DNA from: Aedoeadaptatus ivorii
GTDB taxonomy: Bacteria; Bacillota; Clostridia; Tissierellales; Peptoniphilaceae
Assembly: GCF_900638585.1 (NCBI RefSeq)
Contig: NZ_LR134523.1
Span: 124,001 to 188,000 of the forward strand
Length of the DNA stretch: 64,000 nt
Direction: 5' to 3'
Both the position numbers and the translations under genes were made by a program. Below are positions 33,265 through 42,999 of the stretch, in pieces (within the stretch, counting starts at the first letter, position 1; each line of letters opens with the position of its first letter). Below the pieces are notes generated by a model. The model searched no databases and had not been told where the DNA came from. It saw nothing but the letters and a program-made list of their open reading frames with translations.

Positions 33265-33936
33265 ATGAGAAGAGATTATATACCGAAAAACGGCATGGTG
33301 ATCTACCAACAAAAAGGCCTGTTCGCCTTCAGCATGGATTCCGTGCTCCTGGGCGCCTACGCCAAGCCGCGGGGCCGCACCCTGGACTTGGGATGCGGCA
33401 GCGGGTACTTGGCACTGATGGCCGCGGCGGATGCCGATGCGGTGGTGGCGCTGGATCGCGAGCCCGAGGCCGCGGAACTGGTGCGCAAAAGCGCCGCCGC
33501 AAACGGCATCGAAAACATAGAGGCGGTGACGGCAGATCTTCGAGACGCCGCCGTCGGCCGCTTTGACGTGGTGCTCACCAATCCGCCGTTTTTTAAGGAC
33601 GGCATTCGAAACAAAGCGGCAAAGATCACCGCCGCCAAGCATTTGGACGACGATATGCGGTGGTTTTTCCACGCGGGGCGCCTGACGGTGCCGGGCGGTA
33701 CGGTCTACGGTATCGTAGACATCGCCCGCTTTCAAGATGTGATAGAAGACATGAACGAGGGAGGGTTGCAACTCGCGCACATTCGACCGGTCTATTGGCG
33801 CGGGGGAGAAGAAGCCCGCCGATTGCTCTTTGCGGCAAAAAAAGGCGGGGGACGACATCTCCGCATGGATCGCCCCCTCTATATTTACGAGGGGACGGAG
33901 TATACTCGGGAGGTAGCAGCGTATTATGGAAGGTAA
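33265..33936 (+). CDS. TrmN6-like tRNA(adenine-N6) methyltransferase
   Basis: A 223-residue class I SAM methyltransferase. Motif I is D-L-G-C-G-S-G-Y at ~39-46, the acidic residue ending strand 2 is in V-A-L-D-R-E (~60), and the catalytic motif N-P-P-F at ~106-109 marks N6-adenine (or N5-glutamine) methylation. The N-terminal Y-Q-Q-K-G-L-F-A-F-S-M-D-S-V-L-L block is typical of the YfiC/TrmN6 group that modifies A37 of tRNA-Val. In Firmicutes such a gene commonly precedes rsmI, as here (11-bp overlap). It begins the 12-kb gene run that ends with pullulanase. Confidence 0.85.
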   Translation: MRRDYIPKNGMVIYQQKGLFAFSMDSVLLGAYAKPRGRTLDLGCGSGYLALMAAADADAVVALDREPEAAELVRKSAAANGIENIEAVTADLRDAAVGRFDVVLTNPPFFKDGIRNKAAKITAAKHLDDDMRWFFHAGRLTVPGGTVYGIVDIARFQDVIEDMNEGGLQLAHIRPVYWRGGEEARRLLFAAKKGGGRHLRMDRPLYIYEGTEYTREVAAYYGR

Positions 33937-34738
33937 AGTATTTTTGTGTCCCACGCCCATCGGCAATCTGGAAGATATCACGCTCAGGACTTTACGGGTC
34001 CTAAAAGAAGCGGATGTGATCCTGGCGGAGGACACCCGACATTCCCTCCTCCTCTTAAAACACTACGAAATCGAGACGCCCTTGGAGAGCTATCATAAAT
34101 TTAACGAAAACGAAAAGATCGCGAGCATCCTCGAGCGGCTGGAGACGGGGACGAATTTTGCCCTGATCACCGACGCCGGCATGCCCGGGGTATCGGACCC
34201 CGGGGCGGTGCTCTTAAGCGCCCTCTTAAAAGAAGGCAAATCCTATGAGGTGCTCCCGGGCGCCTGCGCCCACGTCACCGCGGCGGCGATCGCAAACATC
34301 AAAGACGGACGCTACTTATTTTGGGGATTTCTGCCCCACAAGCGGAGCGCGCGTCTCAAGACACTGGAGGCGCTCAAAGAGGAAGCGGTGCCGGTGCTCT
34401 TTTACGAGGCGCCCCACCGCATTACGAAATTCGCCGAGGACGTCCTCGCCGCGCTGGGCAATCGCAATCTGATCCTGATCCGCGAGATCTCAAAATTCTA
34501 CGAGGAGCGGATCGAGACCACGGCGGCGGATTTTCTGCGCGAAATCGACAGCTACACGGTAAAGGGCGAATTCAGCGTGTTGCTCATGCCCCAAGCAAAG
34601 GACGACGACGTCGACATTCTCTCGGCGCTTCAGGAAAAGGTGGAGGAGGGGATCAGTCCCTCCAAGGCGGCGAAGCTCGTGGCAAAGGAGTGGAACCTGC
34701 CCAAAAACTTGGTATATAAGGAGAGTTTGAAACTTTGA
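33926..34738 (+). CDS. rsmI: 16S rRNA (cytidine1402-2'-O)-methyltransferase RsmI
   Basis: A 270-residue tetrapyrrole-methylase-fold enzyme that methylates the ribose of C1402 in 16S rRNA at the decoding centre. Signature N-terminus P-T-P-I-G-N-L-E-D-I-T-L-R (~8-20) and A-E-D-T-R-H-S (~36-42); S-Y-H-K-F-N-E-N-E and D-A-G-M-P-G-V-S-D-P-G (~83-93) follow, all expected. Length is normal. It overlaps the gene before by 11 bp and the nuclease gene after by 4 bp. Confidence 0.95.
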   Translation: MEGKVFLCPTPIGNLEDITLRTLRVLKEADVILAEDTRHSLLLLKHYEIETPLESYHKFNENEKIASILERLETGTNFALITDAGMPGVSDPGAVLLSALLKEGKSYEVLPGACAHVTAAAIANIKDGRYLFWGFLPHKRSARLKTLEALKEEAVPVLFYEAPHRITKFAEDVLAALGNRNLILIREISKFYEERIETTAADFLREIDSYTVKGEFSVLLMPQAKDDDVDILSALQEKVEEGISPSKAAKLVAKEWNLPKNLVYKESLKL

Positions 34739-35694
34739 GGCAAGAAGACATCGTTCACTTTCAACGACAGATCGAGGCGCTAAACGACGCGCTGCACCGC
34801 AAATACGATGGGCTCCTCTCGATGACCCGGGCGGATCTCGGCAAGCGTATAACGCCCGAGATCGGCACCTTTACGCCCCTTACGCGGCTTTCGGACGGCG
34901 AGCTCCGCGCCGTGGGAAGCCTCTACGGCGTGGACGGTTCCACCGCGGGTAAGGGCGGCGCCCACCCCCACTATGTGCTGCTCTTTCAGGGGCTCGCCCT
35001 CTCGACCCGAGGGGCGGAAGAGCGGGTGCGCAAGCTCTATACCCCCGTCCTCACCGACGACGATGCCGTAACGGCGGAAAAGCTCGCCGATCGCTATCTC
35101 GCCGAATCGGAGCTCGAGGCGGCGATCCGCATCGTAGAAGAAGACGAGGACAGAAAAGACCCCGCCGTTTTGATAATGGACGGGGGGCTGTTGCGCTACA
35201 AGATCCACGCCCGGGACAAATGGGAGGAGCTGCGGGCGCTCTGCCTGCGGGAGGGCGTCTTGCTGGTGGGGGCGATCAAAGACGTCAAGACCCGCGAGAT
35301 CGCCAGTCGCACCGGAAAAGAGGGCTTTTACGACCGCGAGTTTTTGGCGGGCAAGCTGGACTACGGCGAGCTGTTGCTCCTCGCCGAGCGCGACGAAGAG
35401 GACGCCGAGAGCAAGGAATCGGCGGGGCTCAGAAGCGGCTTTTATCGCCCCTCCAAGCGCTGGGAGGTGGTGGGCCTTGACGTGCTCGAGGAGCAGGCGG
35501 ATCGGCTGGTTTCTTTGGCGCGGCTCCTCTTTACCCTCACGCCCCAGCGGGGCCGCGGCGTGCCCTACTGGATCGACGTGGTGGACAAGCGCGCCAAGAT
35601 TTCGCCCCGCGACGTGGAGATGCTCCTCGAAGAGGGGATGGACCGGGATCTGATGGAGCGGTTTTTTGTATCGGAAAGAGAACGGAGAGTATAG
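34735..35694 (+). CDS. NurA-domain nuclease
   Basis: A 319-residue protein with the NurA pattern: G-V-D-G-S (first metal-binding Asp, ~69), M-D-G-G (second Asp, ~148), and V-G-A-I-K-D-V-K-T-R (~177-186) in the RNase H-like core; a C-terminal Y-W-I-D-V-V-D also fits. Archaeal NurA is a 5'-3' ssDNA/dsDNA nuclease that resects DNA ends with the HerA translocase; the next gene is HerA. The start is TTG 34735, behind AAGGAG, overlapping rsmI by 4 bp. Role in bacterial repair or defence is inferred. Confidence 0.78.
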   Translation: MRQEDIVHFQRQIEALNDALHRKYDGLLSMTRADLGKRITPEIGTFTPLTRLSDGELRAVGSLYGVDGSTAGKGGAHPHYVLLFQGLALSTRGAEERVRKLYTPVLTDDDAVTAEKLADRYLAESELEAAIRIVEEDEDRKDPAVLIMDGGLLRYKIHARDKWEELRALCLREGVLLVGAIKDVKTREIASRTGKEGFYDREFLAGKLDYGELLLLAERDEEDAESKESAGLRSGFYRPSKRWEVVGLDVLEEQADRLVSLARLLFTLTPQRGRGVPYWIDVVDKRAKISPRDVEMLLEEGMDRDLMERFFVSERERRV

Positions 35695-37530
35695 ATGCAG
35701 ATCAAAGTCTTAGGCCTTACCAATCCCCGGGAAGTCACCGTGGGATCGAGAGACCACAATTTTCGCGTCAGTGAATATATCGTCATCGAAGACCCGGTGA
35801 TCGGCGACGTTTTGGGCGAGGTGGTGGAATCGACCACCTACAACCGCTTTATTCCCCTGGACATCGGCGGCGATTTCGTCGACGACGACGTCCTCGCCTC
35901 CCTCAACGCCCTGGGCTTCGACGTGCAAAACGAGACCATCTACATAGGAAAAGTCCGTTTTGTGAGCGAGACCGTGGTGCCGCCCCTTACCGGATCCGAC
36001 GGCAGGCGGCCTACCTTCGCCGAGGTGGAAGACATCCTCGTTCCCACCCCGCCGACAGAGGGGCTCACCTTGGGCGCCATTCGCAACACCGAATACCTCT
36101 ACGATGAGATGGAAGCTACGCTAAAGGACCTCTTTCGCCTCTACGAAGCGGGGGGCGCCGCGGCCCAGCAGGACGTGCCCTATATCTTGGACATCCGCGC
36201 CATGCACCAATACCCCCATATCGGGATCTTCGGCGGGAGCGGCAGCGGCAAATCCTTCGGCATGCGGGTCCTGATGGAAGAATTGATGGAAAAGCGGATC
36301 CCCGCCCTGGTCTTAGACCCCCACTACGAGATGGATTTTTCGAACGCCGCTTCCGGGGGCAAGGACTATGCCGACCGCCACAACCGCTTTCAGATCGGCG
36401 GCGACATCGGCGTCAAATTCGAAGACATCAGCGCGGGCGATTTGAAAAACCTCTTGAGCGCCGTATCGGATCTTTCGGAGGCGATGGAGAGCGCGGTGGA
36501 TCTCTTGTTTCGAAAGAACAACAGCATCGACACCTTTCGCGGCCTGGTCGACGATCTGATCCGCGGCCACGAGGAGGGGGGCGAGGCTCGAATCCGCCAG
36601 ATCGCCGACTACGCCGAGGGGCCCCAGGCGCTCGAGTGGAAACGCATCCTCGAAAACTTTGTCAAATACGGCCGTTCCACCAATATGTCTTCTCTAAGGG
36701 GAATTTTGTGGCGGCTTAAGAATCTGCAGTTCGCCGGGCTCTTCAACCGCGATTCCCGCGCCATCGAAGAGACGCTCTTTGCCGGCAAGGTGGCGGTGAT
36801 CCAGGGATCGGCGCGGCTGATTCAAATGTATTCCACCTATCTGATCCGCCACCTCTACGGCCTGCGAAGAAACTACAAAGACGCGGGCTTTTTGCACCCG
36901 GGGGAAGGGGAATTCTTCCCGCCTTTCTTCGTCGTCACCGACGAGAGCCATACCTTCGCTCCCAAGGGGATCCCCGCGCCGTCGAAATCGGTGATCCGGG
37001 AGATCGCCCAGGAGGGCAGAAAGTACGGCGTGTTTTTGATCCTCGCCACCCAGCGGCCCACGCTCTTGGACGACACCGTAACCGCCCAGCTCAACTGTAA
37101 GATGATCTTTCGCACCGTGCGCGCCCAGGACATTCAGACCATCCGCGACGAGACCGACATCAGCGCCGAAGAGGCGGCGCGGCTGCCGTATCTCACCACC
37201 GGCGACGTCTTTATCTCCTCGTCCCATTTGGGACGCACGACCTTCGCGAGAATCCGCATGGCGAACACCGAAAGCCCCCATACCGAAAATCCCTTTGACG
37301 AATTGCGCGGTGCGCGCGACAAGGCGCAGACCGCGCTCATGGACGGCATTCGCCCGTATCTTCCCATCAACGTGTCCTCGGATCTGCTCTATGTGCAAAA
37401 AGAACTGGATACCGTCGGCATCCACTACACCGCGGAGGAACTGAAGACGGCGCTGGATGCGCTGTCGGAGCGAGGACTGCTTGTTTGCAAAAAGAATATG
37501 CTCAATATTTTAATTTACGAGGAGGTATAA
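35695..37530 (+). CDS. HerA-like DNA translocase ATPase
   Basis: A 611-residue FtsK/HerA-family ATPase. An N-terminal HAS barrel of ~150 residues (V-T-V-G-S-R; I-G-D-V-L-G-E-V-V-E) precedes Walker A G-G-S-G-S-G-K-S at ~180-187; Walker B ends T-D-E-S-H-T-F at ~412, followed by a sensor A-T-Q-R-P (~451). HerA forms a hexamer that pumps DNA and works with NurA. The two genes abut with no gap, as in archaea. The stop is directly followed by the ATG of glgB, so the pair is embedded in the glycogen transcript. Confidence 0.88.
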   Translation: MQIKVLGLTNPREVTVGSRDHNFRVSEYIVIEDPVIGDVLGEVVESTTYNRFIPLDIGGDFVDDDVLASLNALGFDVQNETIYIGKVRFVSETVVPPLTGSDGRRPTFAEVEDILVPTPPTEGLTLGAIRNTEYLYDEMEATLKDLFRLYEAGGAAAQQDVPYILDIRAMHQYPHIGIFGGSGSGKSFGMRVLMEELMEKRIPALVLDPHYEMDFSNAASGGKDYADRHNRFQIGGDIGVKFEDISAGDLKNLLSAVSDLSEAMESAVDLLFRKNNSIDTFRGLVDDLIRGHEEGGEARIRQIADYAEGPQALEWKRILENFVKYGRSTNMSSLRGILWRLKNLQFAGLFNRDSRAIEETLFAGKVAVIQGSARLIQMYSTYLIRHLYGLRRNYKDAGFLHPGEGEFFPPFFVVTDESHTFAPKGIPAPSKSVIREIAQEGRKYGVFLILATQRPTLLDDTVTAQLNCKMIFRTVRAQDIQTIRDETDISAEEAARLPYLTTGDVFISSSHLGRTTFARIRMANTESPHTENPFDELRGARDKAQTALMDGIRPYLPINVSSDLLYVQKELDTVGIHYTAEELKTALDALSERGLLVCKKNMLNILIYEEV

Positions 37531-39297
37531 ATGCGCATCTCCTACGATCCCGTAGACCAATACGCCGCCTATCTCTTTAAGCGCGGCGAGAACGTGCGGA
37601 GCTACGAGCTCTTCGGCCCCCACCGAAAGGGGAAGGACATGACGTTCACCCTGTTTGCGCCCCGGGCGCATCGGGTGGAACTCGCGAGCGCCTACGACGA
37701 TTGGCAGGGCATCGAAATGCGTCGCGACGAGACCACGGGTCTGTTTACCGTCACGGTGGATATGCCCCTCTATACGCCGTACAAGTACAAGATCTACGGC
37801 GAGGACGGCTTGCACTGGAAGGCGGACCCCTTCGCCTTTTCCTCCGAGTCCATTCCCGGCACCGCCTCGATCGCGCTGCCGCTGGAGGACATCCCCGTGG
37901 GTGAGATCCTCGCTTCGCCCTTACAGGCGATCTACGAGGTACACCTGGGCAGCTGGATGCGCGACGGCGACCGCTTCTTAAACTACCGAGAGCTCGCCCA
38001 CAAGCTGATCGACTACGTAAAGGATCTGCACTTTAGCCATGTGGAGCTCTTGCCCATTATGGAGCATCCCTACGACGGCAGCTGGGGCTATCAGATTACG
38101 GGATTTTTCTCGGTCACCGGGCGCTACGGCACCGCCGAGGACTTCGCCTATTTCGTCGACTACGCCCACAAGAACGGCATCGGCGTGATTTTGGACTGGA
38201 CCCCCGCCCACTTCTGCAAGGACGAGCAGGGGCTCAGATATCTCGACGGCACCCCCACCTACGAATCCGACGAGGCGTACTACGCCGAAAACCGCATTTG
38301 GGACACCATGGCCTTCGACTATACCAAGGGCCATGTGCAGAGCTTTCTGTTCTCCTCGGCCAATTTCTTCTGCCGCTACGGCATCGACGGCATCCGCGTG
38401 GACGCCGTGAGCTATATGCTCTATAAGGGCTTCGGCGAGCGGGACACCGACACCAAAAATCCCGACAACCACCGAAGCGACACCATTTACTTCCTCAAAG
38501 AACTCTTGGCGCGGCTGCACGCCGAGCACCCGGGTCTGTTGATGATCGCCGAGGAATCCGAGGACTACCGGGGCCTCACCAAGCCCCTTTCCGAGGGCGG
38601 ACTGGGCTTCGACCGCAAGTGGAATATGGGCTGGATGCACGACATCCTCGACTATATGGAGATGGACCCGATCTACCGTCAATATCACCATGACGCGCTC
38701 ACCTTTCCCATCATGTATAGCTTTAACGAAAAGTACATCCTGCCCTTTTCCCACGACGAGGTGGTGCACGGCAAAAAGAGCCTGCTCGACAAGATGTACG
38801 GCGGCTACGAGGAAAAGTTTCAGCAGCTGCGGCTCCTGTATCTCTATATGATGGCGCACCCCGGCGAGAAGCTGCTATTTATGGGCCAGGAGTTCGGCCA
38901 ATTTCGCGAATGGGTCGACAACGAACCCTTAGACTGGTTCCTCCTCGACTACGACAGCCACCGGAGCCTGCGGGACTATTTTAAGGCGCTGATGGCGGTG
39001 TATCGAACGAACGAGGCCCTGTCGAATCCCCGGGAAGGCTTCGACGGCTTTCGCTGGGACTTGGTCAATGCCGCCGATATTTCGACCATCGCGTTTAGCC
39101 GCATCGGGGAAAATCAGGAGATTATGGCGGTGATGAATTTCACCCCCGTGGGGCGCAATGTGCGCATTGCCGCCAAGGGCGATTGGCGCATTCTCTTCTC
39201 GACCCATATGAAAGAAGGCGCAATTTCCAATAAAGATGGGTATATAGACATACAAACCGACGGATACGAGGGAATCTATCTGCTTAAAGAAGTCTAA
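37531..39297 (+). CDS. glgB: 1,4-alpha-glucan branching enzyme
   Basis: A 588-residue GH13 enzyme that makes alpha-1,6 branches in glycogen. CBM48 N-domain (~25-125), then the catalytic barrel: W-T-P-A-H-F at ~222, nucleophile Asp in G-I-R-V-D-A-V (~291), acid Glu in I-A-E-E-S (~341), and H-D-E-V-V-H-G (~409-415). The last are branching-enzyme motifs. It is somewhat shorter than the ~640-residue norm, because the first N-terminal module is absent. GAGGAGG before the ATG; 10 bp to glgC. Confidence 0.95.
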   Translation: MRISYDPVDQYAAYLFKRGENVRSYELFGPHRKGKDMTFTLFAPRAHRVELASAYDDWQGIEMRRDETTGLFTVTVDMPLYTPYKYKIYGEDGLHWKADPFAFSSESIPGTASIALPLEDIPVGEILASPLQAIYEVHLGSWMRDGDRFLNYRELAHKLIDYVKDLHFSHVELLPIMEHPYDGSWGYQITGFFSVTGRYGTAEDFAYFVDYAHKNGIGVILDWTPAHFCKDEQGLRYLDGTPTYESDEAYYAENRIWDTMAFDYTKGHVQSFLFSSANFFCRYGIDGIRVDAVSYMLYKGFGERDTDTKNPDNHRSDTIYFLKELLARLHAEHPGLLMIAEESEDYRGLTKPLSEGGLGFDRKWNMGWMHDILDYMEMDPIYRQYHHDALTFPIMYSFNEKYILPFSHDEVVHGKKSLLDKMYGGYEEKFQQLRLLYLYMMAHPGEKLLFMGQEFGQFREWVDNEPLDWFLLDYDSHRSLRDYFKALMAVYRTNEALSNPREGFDGFRWDLVNAADISTIAFSRIGENQEIMAVMNFTPVGRNVRIAAKGDWRILFSTHMKEGAISNKDGYIDIQTDGYEGIYLLKEV

Positions 39298-39307
39298 AGG
39301 AGGCACT

Positions 39308-40441
39308 ATGGGAAACCGAACCGAAGTTCTGGCCATGCTCCTCGCCGGCGGCCAGGGCTCCAGACTCAAGAATCTCACCAAACATACCGCCAAGCCCGCC
39401 GTACCCTATGGCGGCAAATACCGCATTATCGACTTCGCCCTGTCCAATGCGGCGAACTCGGGCGTATCGAATATCGCCATCCTGACCCAGTACAAGCCCC
39501 TGCAGCTCAACGAGCACTTGGGGATCGGCGAGCCCTGGGACTACAACCGCTCTCCGGTGGGCATGAAGATCCTCTCGCCCTTCGCATCGGAAGAAGGGGG
39601 GCGCTGGTTTACCGGCACCGCCAATGCCATCTACGAGAATCTGGACTATATCGACTCGATGGATCCCACCTATGTGGTGATCCTCTCGGGCGACCATATC
39701 TACAAGATGAACTACATGAAGATGGTGCGCGCCCATAAGGAAAACAAGGCGGACTGCACCATATCGGTCATCGAAGTGCCTTGGGAAGATGCGAGCCGCT
39801 TCGGCATCGTAAACTTGGGCGAGAACGGCCGGATCGTGGAATTCGACGAAAAGCCCGCCCATCCCAAGAACAATATGGCCTCTATGGGGATCTATGTATT
39901 CACCTGGAATGTACTCAGAAAATACCTGATCGAAGACGAGCGGGACGAGGCGAGCGACCACGACTTCGGCAAAAACATCCTCCCCAAGATGCTCGCCGAC
40001 GGCAAGGATATGCACGCCTTTCTGTTTAAGGGCTATTGGAAAGACGTGGGGACCGTGCGGAGCTATTGGGAGAGCAATCTCGACCTGCTGAACCCCTACA
40101 ACGACCTCGACATCTTCGAAAACGACTGGCGCATCTACACCAACAACCTGAACCTGCCGCCTCACCGCATCGGAAAAAACGCCCATATCTCCGAGGCGCT
40201 GATCAACGAAGCCTGTCGCATTTACGGTACCGTGATAAAGAGCGTTCTCTTTTCCAATGTGACCATCGAAGAGGGCGCGGAGGTCGTCAACTCCGTCGTG
40301 CAGTCCAATGTCGTCATCAAAAGCGGCGCGCGGGTGGAAAATGCCATCGTCATGGAAAACCTGACCATCGAAAGCGGCACGCGCATCGGCGATGGCGAGC
40401 GCGTCAGTCTGATCTCCGAAGACGGCATTACAGAGGAATAG
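39308..40441 (+). CDS. glgC: Glucose-1-phosphate adenylyltransferase, catalytic subunit
   Basis: A 377-residue enzyme making ADP-glucose from glucose-1-phosphate and ATP, the first committed step of glycogen synthesis. The glycine-rich nucleotide loop L-L-A-G-G-Q-G-S-R-L (~12-21) is intact, with K-P-A-V-P-Y-G-G-K-Y-R (~29-39), Y-I/V-V-I-L-S-G-D-H-I-Y (catalytic Asp, ~138), and W-x-D-V-G-T (~247). C-terminal left-handed beta-helix carries the hexapeptide repeats. AAAGGAGG before the ATG. It pairs with glgD, as in other Firmicutes. Confidence 0.96.
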   Translation: MGNRTEVLAMLLAGGQGSRLKNLTKHTAKPAVPYGGKYRIIDFALSNAANSGVSNIAILTQYKPLQLNEHLGIGEPWDYNRSPVGMKILSPFASEEGGRWFTGTANAIYENLDYIDSMDPTYVVILSGDHIYKMNYMKMVRAHKENKADCTISVIEVPWEDASRFGIVNLGENGRIVEFDEKPAHPKNNMASMGIYVFTWNVLRKYLIEDERDEASDHDFGKNILPKMLADGKDMHAFLFKGYWKDVGTVRSYWESNLDLLNPYNDLDIFENDWRIYTNNLNLPPHRIGKNAHISEALINEACRIYGTVIKSVLFSNVTIEEGAEVVNSVVQSNVVIKSGARVENAIVMENLTIESGTRIGDGERVSLISEDGITEE

Positions 40442-40450
40442 GAGGTAATT

Positions 40451-41578
40451 ATGCTAACGACCCTCGGGGTGATCGCCCCCACCTACGACGATTCGGCCTT
40501 CGGCAGCCTGACCCAGTCGCGAAATATTTCGATGCTGCCTTACGGCTGTCGCTATCGCTTTTTGGACTTTCCGCTCTCCAATATGACCGACCACGGCATA
40601 CGCACCGTCGCCATCTATCCCGGCAAGAAGATCCGCTCCCATATGGACCACCTCGCCATGGGGGCGCCGTGGAATCTGAACCGGCGCTTTAACGGCCTGT
40701 TTCTCTTTCCGCCCACGGTGTCGGAAGATGCCATCAATAAATACGGCGAGATGGCGGAGTTTAAGTCGACGGCGGACTTCTTCGAAAGGAGCCGCGAGGA
40801 AAATGTGCTCTACTACCGATCAGGCATTTTGAACAAAGTCGACCTCAGCGGCCTGCAGGCGACCTTTCGATCGTCGGGGGCCGATGCGGCGGTGGTCTAC
40901 CGCCCCGTACACGACGCCGATATGGAATACATCGGCATGCAGCGGCTCTTTTTCGACGAAGAGGAGCATTTGGAAAACCTCGGCTACCACTACGGGAGCG
41001 ACGTCGACGTCAATCTCTACATGAATCTGATCCTCTTAAAGAAAGACGCCTTTCGCAAACTCGTGCGCCTCTCTATGGAGCGGGGCGACGTGTCCACCAT
41101 GGAAGATGCGCTCTTTAAGTACCGACAAAAATTCGAGATTATCGGCTACAAATACGACGGCTTCTTCGACGTCATCAACAATATTAAAAATTACTACGAC
41201 GCCAATATGCGCCTCTTAGACCCCGAACACTACGAAGAGGTGTTCTACCGGGGCGGAAAGATCTACACCAAGACCAAGGACGAGCCCTCCAGCTTCTACA
41301 CGCAGAACGGGTCGGTAAAAAACAGTCTCCTCGCCAACGGCTCCGTGATCTACGGATCGGTGGAAAACTCGCTGATCTTTCGGGGTGTTACCATCGAAGC
41401 GGGCGCCACGGTCAAAAACTCCATTATTATGCAGAAATGTTGCATCAGAAAAGATGCCGTCGTCGTCAATTCCATCCTCGACAAATTCGTCACGGTGGGA
41501 GAGGGCGAGCATCTGATCGGCTCCGCACAGCAGCCCTATGTACTCCAGAAAAACCAAAGGATTGAGGCGGACGAATGA
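40451..41578 (+). CDS. glgD: Glucose-1-phosphate adenylyltransferase regulatory subunit GlgD
   Basis: A 375-residue paralogue of GlgC. The nucleotide loop is replaced by Y-D-D-S-A-F-G-S-L-T-Q-S-R (~13-25), lacking the G-G-Q-G-x-R needed for catalysis, and it retains P-Y-G-C-R-Y-R and the C-terminal beta-helix. This is the non-catalytic GlgD that forms heterotetramers with GlgC and raises its activity. AGGAGG before the ATG; its stop overlaps the glgA start by 4 bp. Confidence 0.93.
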   Translation: MLTTLGVIAPTYDDSAFGSLTQSRNISMLPYGCRYRFLDFPLSNMTDHGIRTVAIYPGKKIRSHMDHLAMGAPWNLNRRFNGLFLFPPTVSEDAINKYGEMAEFKSTADFFERSREENVLYYRSGILNKVDLSGLQATFRSSGADAAVVYRPVHDADMEYIGMQRLFFDEEEHLENLGYHYGSDVDVNLYMNLILLKKDAFRKLVRLSMERGDVSTMEDALFKYRQKFEIIGYKYDGFFDVINNIKNYYDANMRLLDPEHYEEVFYRGGKIYTKTKDEPSSFYTQNGSVKNSLLANGSVIYGSVENSLIFRGVTIEAGATVKNSIIMQKCCIRKDAVVVNSILDKFVTVGEGEHLIGSAQQPYVLQKNQRIEADE

Positions 41579-42999
41579 AATTTTTCTACTGCGCCTCGGA
41601 AGTCCACCCCTTTGTAAAAACGGGTGGACTTGCCGATGTTATGGCGGCCTTGCCCAAGGCGATCAAAAAATCGTACGACAAGATTTACGTGGTGCTTCCC
41701 CTCTACGGGCATATCGAAGAGCGGTTTCGCCGCGAGATGGAATATATCGGCTACGATTATGTAAAAATGCACGCCGAGCGGATCTATATGGGCGTCTTTC
41801 ACCTGCGGGAGGCGGGCGTCGATTACTATTTTATCGACAACGAGAGCTTCTTTCGGCGCACGGCGCTCTATGGCTACGAGGACGACGGCTATCGCTTCGC
41901 CTTTTTCTCGAAGGCGTGCGCCTCGCTGATCCGCTATCTCGAAATCGAACCCGACATCGTGCACGCCAACGACTGGCATACGGGGTTGGTGCCCCTCTAC
42001 ATCAAGGACTTTGCGGCGGGGGATGCGCGCTACCGTAAGATCCGCACCATCTTTACCATCCACAATATCAACTACCAGGGCTATTTCGACGCGGACGTAT
42101 TCCGCTACACCGACCTCCACAGCCGCTACTTTACCGAGGAGGGGGTGCGCTTTTACGACGGCATAAATATGATGAAGGCGGGGATTCAATTCGCCGACGG
42201 CGTCACCACCGTCTCCGAGACCTACGCCCGAGAACTGCGGGATCCCTTCTACGGCAAGGAGTTGGCGGGGTTGATCGAGTACCACAAGGAAAAGGTCTAC
42301 GGCATTCAAAACGGCATCGACACCGACGAATACGATCCCGAGCGCGACCCGCTCCTCGCGGCGAACTACGGGCCCGACAGCTTGGACAAAAAGATCGAAA
42401 ACAAGCGCGACGTACAAAAAAGATACGGCCTGCCCGAGCGCGACGTGCCGCTCTTTACGGTGATCAGCCGCCTGGACCCCCTGAAGGGGATGGATCTGAT
42501 ACTCGAGATTTTGGACGAATTTTTGGACGAGGACGTACAATTTCTGGTTTTGGGCACAGGGGAGGAACGCATTCAATGGAGTTTCAGAAGTATATGCGAA
42601 AGACGGGAGAACGCCTCGGCGAATATATTCTTCGACAACGACGAAAGTCACAGGATCTACGCCGCCGGAGACTTTTTTCTGGTGCCGTCCGTAACCGAGC
42701 CCTCCGGTCTTTCCCAAATGGTCGCCATGACCTACGGCAACATACCCATCGTTCGTGCCACCGGGGGACTGAAAGATACGGTCGTTCCCTTTGACGAGGC
42801 GGGACGCGGCGGCGGCTACGTATTTTACGACATCGACGCCCGCGCCCTGCTCGCCGCCATGCAAAAGGCGAAGGACGAGTACTACGCCCCCATAGACCAC
42901 ATACATCGAAAAAGCGCCATGCGACAGGACTTCGGCTGGCAGCGCGCCGCCAACGCCTATCGCGAATTGTATAAGGAGATCAGGAGGAAAACCCGTTGA
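41575..42999 (+). CDS. glgA: Glycogen synthase
   Basis: A 474-residue GT5 enzyme transferring glucose from ADP-glucose onto glycogen. The ADP-glucose loop K-T-G-G-L-A-D-V at ~15-22 is diagnostic; H-A-N-D-W-H-T-G (~130), G-I-D-T-D-E-Y-D-P (~246) and the C-terminal E-P-S-G-L-S-Q-M-V-A-M (~376) match the family. Normal length. It overlaps glgD and the pullulanase gene by 4 bp each. Confidence 0.95.
   Translation: MKFFYCASEVHPFVKTGGLADVMAALPKAIKKSYDKIYVVLPLYGHIEERFRREMEYIGYDYVKMHAERIYMGVFHLREAGVDYYFIDNESFFRRTALYGYEDDGYRFAFFSKACASLIRYLEIEPDIVHANDWHTGLVPLYIKDFAAGDARYRKIRTIFTIHNINYQGYFDADVFRYTDLHSRYFTEEGVRFYDGINMMKAGIQFADGVTTVSETYARELRDPFYGKELAGLIEYHKEKVYGIQNGIDTDEYDPERDPLLAANYGPDSLDKKIENKRDVQKRYGLPERDVPLFTVISRLDPLKGMDLILEILDEFLDEDVQFLVLGTGEERIQWSFRSICERRENASANIFFDNDESHRIYAAGDFFLVPSVTEPSGLSQMVAMTYGNIPIVRATGGLKDTVVPFDEAGRGGGYVFYDIDARALLAAMQKAKDEYYAPIDHIHRKSAMRQDFGWQRAANAYRELYKEIRRKTR

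Noticed and set aside
41536-42906. Minus-strand frame of 456 codons opposite glgA
   Set aside because: Same reason; the + frame is a complete glycogen synthase.
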